The position numbers and the translations under genes are program-made. Below are positions 19,123 through 25,413 of a DNA stretch of 64,000 bases, piece by piece (the stretch's first letter is position 1; the number at the start of each line of letters is the position of its first letter). The notes below the pieces were generated by a model, which saw only the letters and a program-made list of their open reading frames with translations, was not told the origin of the DNA and made no database searches. Origin of the DNA: Maribellus sp. CM-23 (lineage in GTDB: Bacteria; Bacteroidota; Bacteroidia; Bacteroidales; Prolixibacteraceae); contig NZ_JADWYJ010000009.1 of assembly GCF_021354595.1 (NCBI RefSeq), forward strand, positions 1 to 64,000, read 5' to 3'.

Positions 19123-20550
19123 ATGAGCAACGAATACAAATCTGCATGGGAAAAATGCCTCGACGTTATAAAAGATAACGTCCCTAGCAGCAGTTTCAGG
19201 ACCTGGTTTGAGCCAATCGAACCGGTAAAACTGGAAAATCAAGTACTGACCATTCAGGTGCCCAGTGCGTTTTTTTATGAATATCTGGAAGAGCAATTCA
19301 TCGATATTCTGAGAAAAACACTGCGCATGGTGATTGGTCCGGGGGCAAAACTGGAGTACAATGTTGTTATGGGCAACAAGAACGGTAATCAACCGTACAC
19401 TGTTAGTTACCCAACCAATAACAATATTAAAATTCAGAACAAGCCGCTAACGATCCCGTTAAAATCGGATGAAAAACCAACCATCCGCAACCCGTTTATT
19501 ATTCCGGGCATCCAGAAGCTTCAAATTGATCCGCAGTTAAAACCGGACAATACTTTTGAAAACTTCGTGGAAGGCGACTGCAACCGGCTTGCCAGAAGTG
19601 CGGGCTTTGCCGTAGCCCAAAACCCTGGGGGAACAGCCTTTAACCCTTTAATGATCTACGGAAACTCGGGGCTCGGGAAAACTCACCTGGCGCAAGCAAT
19701 TGGTATTGAAGTAAAAGAACGCTTCCCCGATAAGGTAGTTCTCTATGTAAATGCGAACAAGTTTCAAACTCAGTACACCGAAGCAACACGGAACAACAAC
19801 CGGAACGATTTCCTGCATTTCTACCAGATGGTGGATGTGCTGATTCTGGACGACGTGCATGAATTTGCCGGAAAAGAAAAGACTCAGGAGACGTTCTTCC
19901 ACATCTTTAACCACCTGCACCAGATGGGCAAGCAGCTGATATTGACATCAGACAAGCCGCCGATCGAACTGAAGGGCATGGAGCAAAGATTGTTGTCGCG
20001 TTTCAAATGGGGACTAACTGCCGACTTGCAGACTCCTGACTTTGAAACCCGCATGGAAATCCTCCGTCGCAAGGTTTACAAGGATGGGATAACACTTTCA
20101 GAAGAAGTTCTGGAATACATTGCTTCACATGTTACCAATAACGTACGCGAACTGGAAGGTGCATTGGTTTCGTTGCTGGCACAATCCATGCTGAATAAAC
20201 GCGAAATTACACTCGAGCTGGCAGCCAAGCTTATTACCAAGCTGGTGAAAAACTCGAAACGCGAACTGTCGATCGAGTATATTTCGAAAGTTGTTTGCGA
20301 CTATTTCAACATGCCGGTTGATGCACTTCAGGCCAAAACCCGGAAACGGGAAGTGGTACAGGCCCGGCAAATTGCCATGTACTTCTCGAAAAGTCTGACC
20401 AAATATTCGCTGGCGAGTATTGGAGCTCAAATCGGAAGTAAAGACCACGCCACAGTGTTACATGCCTGCAAAACGGTAAATAACCTGAAGGACACCGACA
20501 AGAACTTCCGGGTTTTTGTAGAAGAAATAGAAAAGAAATTGAAAATGTAA
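19123..20550 (+). CDS. dnaA: chromosomal replication initiator DnaA
   Basis: A 475-residue DnaA of full family length. Domain I is at 1-85, a linker at about 90-130, and the AAA+ domain follows with Walker A G180-NSGLGKT187, Walker B LILDD (241-244) and sensor-like LTSDKPP and LLSRF. The C-terminal DNA-binding domain has the DnaA signature SIGAQIGSKDHATVLHACK. It initiates replication by opening oriC. The 287-bp upstream gap (18836-19122) is very AT-rich with long T-tracts, but I see no TTATCCACA-type boxes, so an adjacent oriC is not supported. Confidence 0.97.
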   Translation: MSNEYKSAWEKCLDVIKDNVPSSSFRTWFEPIEPVKLENQVLTIQVPSAFFYEYLEEQFIDILRKTLRMVIGPGAKLEYNVVMGNKNGNQPYTVSYPTNNNIKIQNKPLTIPLKSDEKPTIRNPFIIPGIQKLQIDPQLKPDNTFENFVEGDCNRLARSAGFAVAQNPGGTAFNPLMIYGNSGLGKTHLAQAIGIEVKERFPDKVVLYVNANKFQTQYTEATRNNNRNDFLHFYQMVDVLILDDVHEFAGKEKTQETFFHIFNHLHQMGKQLILTSDKPPIELKGMEQRLLSRFKWGLTADLQTPDFETRMEILRRKVYKDGITLSEEVLEYIASHVTNNVRELEGALVSLLAQSMLNKREITLELAAKLITKLVKNSKRELSIEYISKVVCDYFNMPVDALQAKTRKREVVQARQIAMYFSKSLTKYSLASIGAQIGSKDHATVLHACKTVNNLKDTDKNFRVFVEEIEKKLKM

Positions 20551-20557
20551 AATACAC

Positions 20558-20585
20558 GGCAGGCTTTAAAGTCTGCCTTTTTTTT
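20558..20585 (+). terminator. dnaA intrinsic terminator
   Basis: GGCAGGC (20558-20564) pairs with GTCTGCC (20571-20577), with one G-T pair and a TTTAAA centre, followed by eight T's (20578-20585). It ends only 5 bp before the next ATG. Confidence 0.88.
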
Positions 20586-20590
20586 GCCCC

Positions 20591-21445
20591 ATGATCTACC
20601 TCGCAGCAAGCATTCTCTCCTCTTCAATGATCTTTGTGGTATTTCGTGTGGCCAAAAACTACCAATCGAGACTGGCAGTTCTGATTACCATCAATTACCT
20701 GGCTGCCACTCTGCTCGGAATCTTTCTTCTAGTCCCGCACGAACCTGTTGCTCCGGAAAGAATTATTCGCTGGATGCCTTATGCTGTTCTGCTCGGAATA
20801 TTGTTTATTGTCATGTTTTTCTTTATTGGGAAAAGCGCACAAAAAGCCGGGATTACCGTAACAACGCTGGCAGCCAAACTGTCACTTGTATTTCCCGTTG
20901 TTTTCTCTCTGTTCTATTTCAACGAAAAATTGTCTGTACTAAAAATCCTGGGAATTATATCCGCTGTTGTGGCCGTTGCACTTACTGTTTACAAAAAGGA
21001 TCTTAAAAGAACCAATCTGCAGTTTGTGTTTCTTCCCCTCACCATATTTGTTGGAACCGGCCTGGTTGACTCTCTTGTAAAATTTGTTCAGGCCACAAAA
21101 ATCGACGATAACGAGGTAAGCTTATACACTACACTCGTATTTTTTGCTTCATTTCTTTGCGGAATATGTTTTCTCTTGGTATCCGGTCAGTTTAAGACAA
21201 AACACCACTTCCCCACTCTTTTGCTGGGAACAATACTCGGAATGGTCAACTTTGGATCGCTCTATTTTCTATTGCAGGCATTAAACAAAACAGGAATGGA
21301 CAGTTCGCTGGTATTTGCCCTGAATAACATGCTAATTGTTACGCTTACCACTGTTTTCGGAACCATGATTTTTAAAGAACAGCTGAATAAAATTAACTTT
21401 GCAGGAATTTTGCTGGCTTTGCTCAGCTTGTATTTTTTATTGTGA
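20591..21445 (+). CDS. EamA/DMT-superfamily transporter
   Basis: A 284-residue, almost wholly hydrophobic protein with about ten transmembrane helices in two five-helix halves, the EamA/drug-metabolite transporter layout. The first half ends with AAKLSLVFPVVFSLFYFNEKL and the second with ALNNMLIVTLTTVFGTMIFKEQL, the conserved final-helix pair of each repeat. The substrate is unknown. Its ATG lies 5 bp after the U-tract of the dnaA terminator, so expression depends on terminator read-through or a promoter inside dnaA. The stop overlaps the yigZ start. Confidence 0.85.
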   Translation: MIYLAASILSSSMIFVVFRVAKNYQSRLAVLITINYLAATLLGIFLLVPHEPVAPERIIRWMPYAVLLGILFIVMFFFIGKSAQKAGITVTTLAAKLSLVFPVVFSLFYFNEKLSVLKILGIISAVVAVALTVYKKDLKRTNLQFVFLPLTIFVGTGLVDSLVKFVQATKIDDNEVSLYTTLVFFASFLCGICFLLVSGQFKTKHHFPTLLLGTILGMVNFGSLYFLLQALNKTGMDSSLVFALNNMLIVTLTTVFGTMIFKEQLNKINFAGILLALLSLYFLL

Positions 21446-22050
21446 TGAACGACGTTTACAAAACCATCGAGAAAACAAGTACCGGATATTTCAAAGACAA
21501 AGGAAGTAAGTTTTATTCGTATGCCTACCCCATTCAGGCCGAAGAAGAAGTCAAGGAAATCATTCAACAGCTAAAGAAAGAACACCACAGCGCGCGCCAT
21601 CATTGCTACGCCTGGCGATTGGGAACCGAAGAAATAAGCACCCGCGCCAACGACGACGGCGAACCATCATCAACCGCCGGAAAACCTATACTAGGGCAAC
21701 TTCAAAGTTACGAGGTAACGAATATACTGGTAGTGGTCATTCGCTATTTTGGCGGAACGCTTTTGGGAGTAAGCGGCCTGATCAATGCCTATAGAAACGC
21801 CACCGTTGAAGCGCTGAACAATGCCGAAATAGTCTCCAAACTCATTGAAACAAGCTATGAGCTGAGATTTGGTTACGATTTACTCAACACGGTAATATAC
21901 CACATCAAGCAGGAAAACCTGGACATAGTTGTTACTGATTTTCAGGAAACCTGCCGGCTGGTTTTTAAGGTTCGGAAAGGCGATTCGGAAAAGGCTTTTT
22001 CAATATTCGAACAGATTTACGGACTGAGTATTAAGAAGATAAATGGCTAA
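21445..22050 (+). CDS. yigZ: YigZ/IMPACT (UPF0029) family protein
   Basis: A 201-residue protein. The N-terminal IMPACT domain shows DKGSKFYSYAYPI, the HHSARHHCYAWRLG and DDGEPSSTAGKPIL motifs, and VVVIRYFGGTLLG; a C-terminal ferredoxin-like domain follows. The family has a conserved fold but an unsettled biochemical role. I choose the ATG at 21445, not the GTG just before it, because it forms a TGATG junction with the EamA stop. This one-base overlap is typical of translational coupling. Confidence 0.9.
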   Translation: MNDVYKTIEKTSTGYFKDKGSKFYSYAYPIQAEEEVKEIIQQLKKEHHSARHHCYAWRLGTEEISTRANDDGEPSSTAGKPILGQLQSYEVTNILVVVIRYFGGTLLGVSGLINAYRNATVEALNNAEIVSKLIETSYELRFGYDLLNTVIYHIKQENLDIVVTDFQETCRLVFKVRKGDSEKAFSIFEQIYGLSIKKING

Positions 22051-22116
22051 ATGCTTTGTTAATAAAATGCTGAAAAGTACAAGCCTTCAATTCTAACAAA
22101 TGTTATTTAAAGCAAT

Positions 22117-22124
22117 TATTTTTG
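22117..22124 (+). promoter_or_regulatory. putative pyrBI promoter -7 box
   Basis: TATTTTTG matches the Bacteroidota -7 consensus TAnnTTTG. A poor -33 match (TTCT, 22091-22094) lies 26 bp away centre to centre. Transcription would start near 22131, giving a leader of about 225 nt before pyrB. Confidence 0.5.
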
Positions 22125-22251
22125 AACCATGATGCAAAGTGCGATATTCCTGTCAACTTTTCTGATACGAGGCATCACTAGTCTCCGAAAGAAGGTTCTT
22201 TTTCCTAAAAAATGCATCAAACGATTAGAACTATCGATCGTATATTTTGAT

Positions 22252-22320
22252 AAAAAAGTAGGCACTTTTTTTCAAACAAATGAAAACCAACATTTTCTTA
22301 ACCGAAATGTTGGTTTTTTT
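22252..22320 (+). promoter_or_regulatory. pyrB leader: tandem hairpins resembling a transcription attenuator
   Basis: First hairpin: AAAAAAGT (22252-22259) with ACTTTTTT (22264-22271), running into a U-tract. Second hairpin: AAACCAACATTT (22284-22295) with AAATGTTGGTTT (22305-22316), followed by T's to 22320, a strong intrinsic terminator 36 bp before the pyrB ATG. The order of a U-rich pause site then a terminator is that of the E. coli pyrBI attenuator. It could instead be the yigZ terminator. Confidence 0.55.
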
Positions 22321-22339
22321 CTATTACGGAATTCAGTAA
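22280..22339 (+). CDS. possible 19-codon leader peptide across the pyrB terminator
   Basis: A small ORF (MKTNIFLTEMLVFFYYGIQ) starts right after the U-tract of the first hairpin and reads through the whole terminator. A longer frame (22129-22353, 74 codons) also runs through both hairpins and stops 3 bp before pyrB. Either would play the role of PyrL in E. coli, where a ribosome following RNA polymerase prevents terminator folding. Neither frame has independent coding evidence. Confidence 0.25.
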   Translation: MKTNIFLTEMLVFFYYGIQ

Positions 22340-22356
22340 TTAAAAACCAATAAGTA

Positions 22357-23271
22357 ATGGCAATGAAGAAGGATTTATTATCGATTACCGATTTTTCGAA
22401 AGAAGAATACCTGCGTATCCTCGAATTGGCTGCCGAATTTGAAGAAAACCCAAATCAGGAGCTGTTAAAGGGCAAAGTGGTAGCTTCGCTTTTCTTTGAA
22501 CCGTCAACCCGTACCCGTTTGAGTTTTGAAACCGCCATTAGCCGTTTGGGCGGTCGCATTATCGGTTTTGCAGACCCCGACAGCTCGAGCTCAACAAAAG
22601 GAGAGACCCTGCACGACACCATCAAGATGGTAAGTAACTATGCCGACCTGATTGTGATGCGCCATCCGCTGGAAGGTGCAGCCCGTTATGCAGCCGAAGT
22701 TTCGGATGTTCCGGTGATTAATGCCGGCGATGGTGCCAACCAGCACCCCACTCAAACCCTGCTCGATATGTATTCGATCCTGAAAACGCAGGGAACACTC
22801 GATAACATTAATATTTTTATGGTGGGCGACCTGAAATACGGACGAACCGTACACTCGCTTTTGCAAGCCATGTCGGAATTTGAAAATCCGATTTTTAATT
22901 TTATTGCCCCACCCAACCTGAAAATGCCTCCCGGATATCTTCACCACTTACAGGAAAAAGGAATCCGTTATTTTGAGCACGAAGAATTCACCGATATTAT
23001 TTCTGCCGCCGACATTATTTATATGACACGCGTTCAAAAAGAACGTTTTGCCGACCCGATAGAATACGAAAAGGTAAAAGACGTTTACATCCTGAACAAC
23101 GAAATGCTGAAAAATACCAAGCCAAATATGAGGATCCTTCATCCGCTGCCAAGGGTGAACGAAATCAGCACCGATGTGGATGCCAACGAAAAAGCCTACT
23201 ATTTCGAGCAGGCCCGGAATGGTATTTTCGCCCGTGAAGCAATTATCTCGCACGTTATGAACCTTAAATAA
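22357..23271 (+). CDS. pyrB: aspartate carbamoyltransferase, catalytic subunit
   Basis: A 304-residue ATCase catalytic chain, which joins carbamoyl phosphate to aspartate, the first committed step of pyrimidine synthesis. The carbamoyl-phosphate loop S50-T-R-T53 lies in FFEPSTRTRLSFE. Other family blocks are SSSTKGETL, DGANQHPTQTLLDMYS and HPLPRVNEI. The length is standard. An alternative start exists at codon 3 (ATG at 22363). It is followed after 7 bp by pyrI, so the window encodes the allosteric B/I enzyme. Confidence 0.97.
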   Translation: MAMKKDLLSITDFSKEEYLRILELAAEFEENPNQELLKGKVVASLFFEPSTRTRLSFETAISRLGGRIIGFADPDSSSSTKGETLHDTIKMVSNYADLIVMRHPLEGAARYAAEVSDVPVINAGDGANQHPTQTLLDMYSILKTQGTLDNINIFMVGDLKYGRTVHSLLQAMSEFENPIFNFIAPPNLKMPPGYLHHLQEKGIRYFEHEEFTDIISAADIIYMTRVQKERFADPIEYEKVKDVYILNNEMLKNTKPNMRILHPLPRVNEISTDVDANEKAYYFEQARNGIFAREAIISHVMNLK

Positions 23272-23278
23272 ACATCCA

Positions 23279-23755
23279 ATGGAAGCAAAAGATAACGCCA
23301 AAAAGAAACTAAAGCTAAAAGTTAGCGCCATTAAAGAAGGAACCGTAATCGACCACATTCCGGCAAAAAATCTGTTTAAGGTGATTAATATTTTAGGCCT
23401 CGACAAAATCGAAAACCAGATTACATTCGGGACCAACCTCGACAGCCATAAACTGGGAGCCAAAGCAATTATTAAAGTAAGCGACGTTTTTTTCGAAGAC
23501 ATGGAAATTAACAAGATTGCACTTATTGCTCCTCACGCCAAACTGAATATTATAAAAGATTACGAGGTAGTAGAAAAGAAAATTGTTGAAACGCCTGATA
23601 AAATTACCGGGATCGTAAAATGTTTCAACCCGAAATGTATTACCAACAATGAAAAAATTACGACCTGTTTTAAGGTTATCGGCAAGACTCCGATTGCGCT
23701 AAAATGCAAGTACTGTGAGAAGATCACAACCGAAGAACAGATCCGAATGATATAA
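23279..23755 (+). CDS. pyrI: aspartate carbamoyltransferase, regulatory subunit
   Basis: A 158-residue PyrI. The N-terminal nucleotide-binding domain (VSAIKEGTVIDHIPA, then VINILGL and TFGTNLDS) senses ATP and CTP. The C-terminal zinc domain has four Cys in the pattern CFNPKC...C...CKYC that grips PyrB. It forms the second gene of the pyrBI operon, ending at a clear intrinsic terminator. Confidence 0.97.
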   Translation: MEAKDNAKKKLKLKVSAIKEGTVIDHIPAKNLFKVINILGLDKIENQITFGTNLDSHKLGAKAIIKVSDVFFEDMEINKIALIAPHAKLNIIKDYEVVEKKIVETPDKITGIVKCFNPKCITNNEKITTCFKVIGKTPIALKCKYCEKITTEEQIRMI

Positions 23756-23774
23756 TTTTTTGCTGATCTGATAT

Positions 23775-23811
23775 AAATCCGCTTTTTGGTATTGCAAAGA
23801 GCGGATTTTTT
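23775..23811 (+). terminator. pyrBI intrinsic terminator
   Basis: AAATCCGCT (23775-23783) pairs perfectly with AGCGGATTT (23800-23808), followed by a run of six T's (23806-23811), 20 bp after the pyrI stop. Confidence 0.9.
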
Positions 23812-23812
23812 A

Positions 23813-23820
23813 TATATTTG
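23813..23820 (+). promoter_or_regulatory. tRNA-Leu promoter -7 box
   Basis: TATATTTG is a full match to the Bacteroidota TAnnTTTG -7 element, located about 59 bp before the tRNA and directly after the pyrBI terminator. Upstream TTTG at 23785-23788 is a possible -33 element with somewhat long spacing. Confidence 0.6.
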
Positions 23821-23878
23821 CACCACCAAAATCAAACGGGGCGCGGCTCAGGGAGATTTGGAAGTTCAAATAAGTATT

Positions 23879-23962
23879 GCCCAGTTGGCGGAATTGGTAG
23901 ACGCGCTAGTTTCAGGGACTAGTATCCGTATGGATGTGAAGGTTCGAGTCCTTTACTGGGCA
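23879..23962 (+). tRNA. tRNA-Leu (anticodon CAG)
   Basis: The acceptor stem GCCCAGT (23879-23885) pairs with ACTGGGC (23955-23961), with discriminator A at 23962; CCA is not encoded. The anticodon stem CTAGT/ACTAG encloses loop TTCAGGG, giving anticodon CAG. A long variable arm (about ATCCGTATGGAT) marks a class II tRNA, and the T arm contains GGTTCGAGTCC. Its 3' half is duplicated 178 bp downstream. Confidence 0.96.
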
Positions 23963-23984
23963 CATTGATAATCAATAAATTAAG

Positions 23985-24006
23985 GCCACTTTTCAGTGGC
24001 TTTTTT
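23985..24006 (+). terminator. tRNA-Leu terminator
   Basis: GCCACT (23985-23990), loop TTTC, AGTGGC (23995-24000), then six T's. Confidence 0.88.
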
Positions 24007-24087
24007 ATTTCCCTAAAAAAACAGCACATACAATGTATATTTTCCCTTAATAGTACAACAATTATTGTTCAGAACGGTACATTTCTG

Positions 24088-24129
24088 TTTCAGTGACTAA
24101 TATCTGTATGGATGTGAAGGTTCGAGTCC
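24088..24129 (+). repeat. tRNA-Leu 3'-half fragment (att-site remnant)
   Basis: These 42 bases match 23910-23951 of tRNA-Leu with three mismatches, covering part of the anticodon arm, the variable arm and the T arm. The match stops at GAGTCC and the acceptor strand is absent, so it cannot fold as a tRNA. Fragments like this are left when elements integrate into tRNA genes. Confidence 0.85.
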
Positions 24130-24139
24130 GAATCGAGAC

Positions 24140-24266
24140 TTTTTAACTGCAACTGAGCTTAGTGCTATTCAGGATAAAGAAATAAAAATTCAACGTCTCG
24201 ATGTAATCCGTGATATCTTCATTTTCGCGTGTTACACGGGTCTCTTATTCCGACATCGCGAAACTA
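24140..24266 (+). pseudogene. tyrosine-recombinase (integrase) remnant
   Basis: Reading from 24140, the frame gives FLTATELSAIQDKEIKIQ, then RLDVIRDIFIFACYTGL, which is the start of the catalytic domain of Bacteroidota tyrosine integrases (the segment before the first catalytic Arg). After TGL the reading frame loses resemblance, and no upstream domain or catalytic R/H/R/Y set is present. It starts 10 bp after the tRNA-Leu fragment. It is a decayed relic of an integrative element at this tRNA and overlaps nothing but the 3' side of the PepSY gene. Confidence 0.7.
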
Positions 24267-25352
24267 CTATTTATATTCTGTCCTTTTGTTTGACTTTCGG
24301 AATCTGTAAAAACGATAGCCTGTGATCCAAAGAATAGATGGAATAAGTCCTGTAATGAATACTGCAATCCGTCCAAATAATCCAATTGTTTCGCCAATAT
24401 GGACAGGGTATGCCTGAGCAGCTATTTTTTCGCTTAAGGAATTTTGATGATATTCAGCAAACATCGTAACCTGAAAATTTTGCTTGACCTTAATTTCCTT
24501 AGTTTCACGAAGCCCTGCCGAAATAAACCGGTTCTTCACATACCTGAAACGATATTCGCCGGAAGCTTCCTCTGGGAAATAGACTGACCTCAGCTTATAC
24601 CCATCCTCGGATGGAAGGCTCAATGCTTCTTCCAAGCTATGGTAACTGAACACTTCTCCAGAGATTTTTTTTGTTTCCTTCGCTGGTGAATCCAGAACCT
24701 TAAGCACACCTTTCCACGTAGGCATAAATGTGAAAAACGATCCGGAAACAGAGATAATAAGCAAGGGAATAAGAAAAAGGACGCCTAACAGTTTATGAAA
24801 ATCGTAATAAATAATTCCTTTTGGCAGGTTCTTCGATATAGAAAAACCTTTCCCGGGATTTCTACTGTAACGTTTCCACCACAAATAAAAACCGGAAGTC
24901 AGTAGTAAAGAAAAAAACAGTATCGCACTTCCTCCTACTATATAATTACCATAACGGGGAATCAGTAAGGTTCGGTGAAAACGTAATAAATGTTCAAAAA
25001 AACGGATGGAAATAGTCTTCTCTCCAAGCTCAACTCCTGTTGCGGGATGGAAATAGCGGTTCTCACCGTCTTTAAATACCAGTTGAATACTCTGTTGTTC
25101 ACGGTAAGGTAGGTGCAAGGCAGACAAATCTCCGCCAAAACGTGTATATAACTTGGATGCCGTTTCATGAATGGCCTCTTCTTTTAAAGTATCAATATTG
25201 CTTACAGTCAAAACCTCTGGATTCAGCATCTGCAATATCTCTGGCTGCCAAACATATAAAGAGCCACTTAGTCCGGATACAGAAGCCACAAAACCACATA
25301 CTAATCCTATCCAAAGATGAATTTTTTTTGCAAAAACTATTTTTCGTTTCAA
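24267..25352 (-). CDS. PepSY-associated TM helix protein (PiuB-like, iron-uptake associated)
   Basis: A 361-residue inner-membrane protein of the PepSY_TM family: an N-terminal helix with HLWIGLVCGFVASVSGLSGSLY, a periplasmic PepSY-like stretch (about 45-125), then three further helices (about 140-160, 190-212 and 320-345). In many bacteria such proteins lie beside siderophore receptors and are thought to reduce or release iron in the periplasm. Here it is 61 bp downstream of a TonB receptor on the same strand, supporting that role. It ends next to the integrase relic, so the pair may have been cargo of the lost element (inference). Confidence 0.85.
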   Translation of the reverse strand: MKRKIVFAKKIHLWIGLVCGFVASVSGLSGSLYVWQPEILQMLNPEVLTVSNIDTLKEEAIHETASKLYTRFGGDLSALHLPYREQQSIQLVFKDGENRYFHPATGVELGEKTISIRFFEHLLRFHRTLLIPRYGNYIVGGSAILFFSLLLTSGFYLWWKRYSRNPGKGFSISKNLPKGIIYYDFHKLLGVLFLIPLLIISVSGSFFTFMPTWKGVLKVLDSPAKETKKISGEVFSYHSLEEALSLPSEDGYKLRSVYFPEEASGEYRFRYVKNRFISAGLRETKEIKVKQNFQVTMFAEYHQNSLSEKIAAQAYPVHIGETIGLFGRIAVFITGLIPSILWITGYRFYRFRKSNKRTEYK

Positions 25353-25413
25353 GAATAAAGAAGTTTAAAATCATATGCGAATGAGCTCATCCGCATATGA
25401 CGGTTTCAACAGA

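Noticed and set aside
24088..24129. A second tRNA gene
   Set aside because: Only the 3' half of tRNA-Leu is present, without an acceptor strand or a D arm, so it is an attachment-site remnant.
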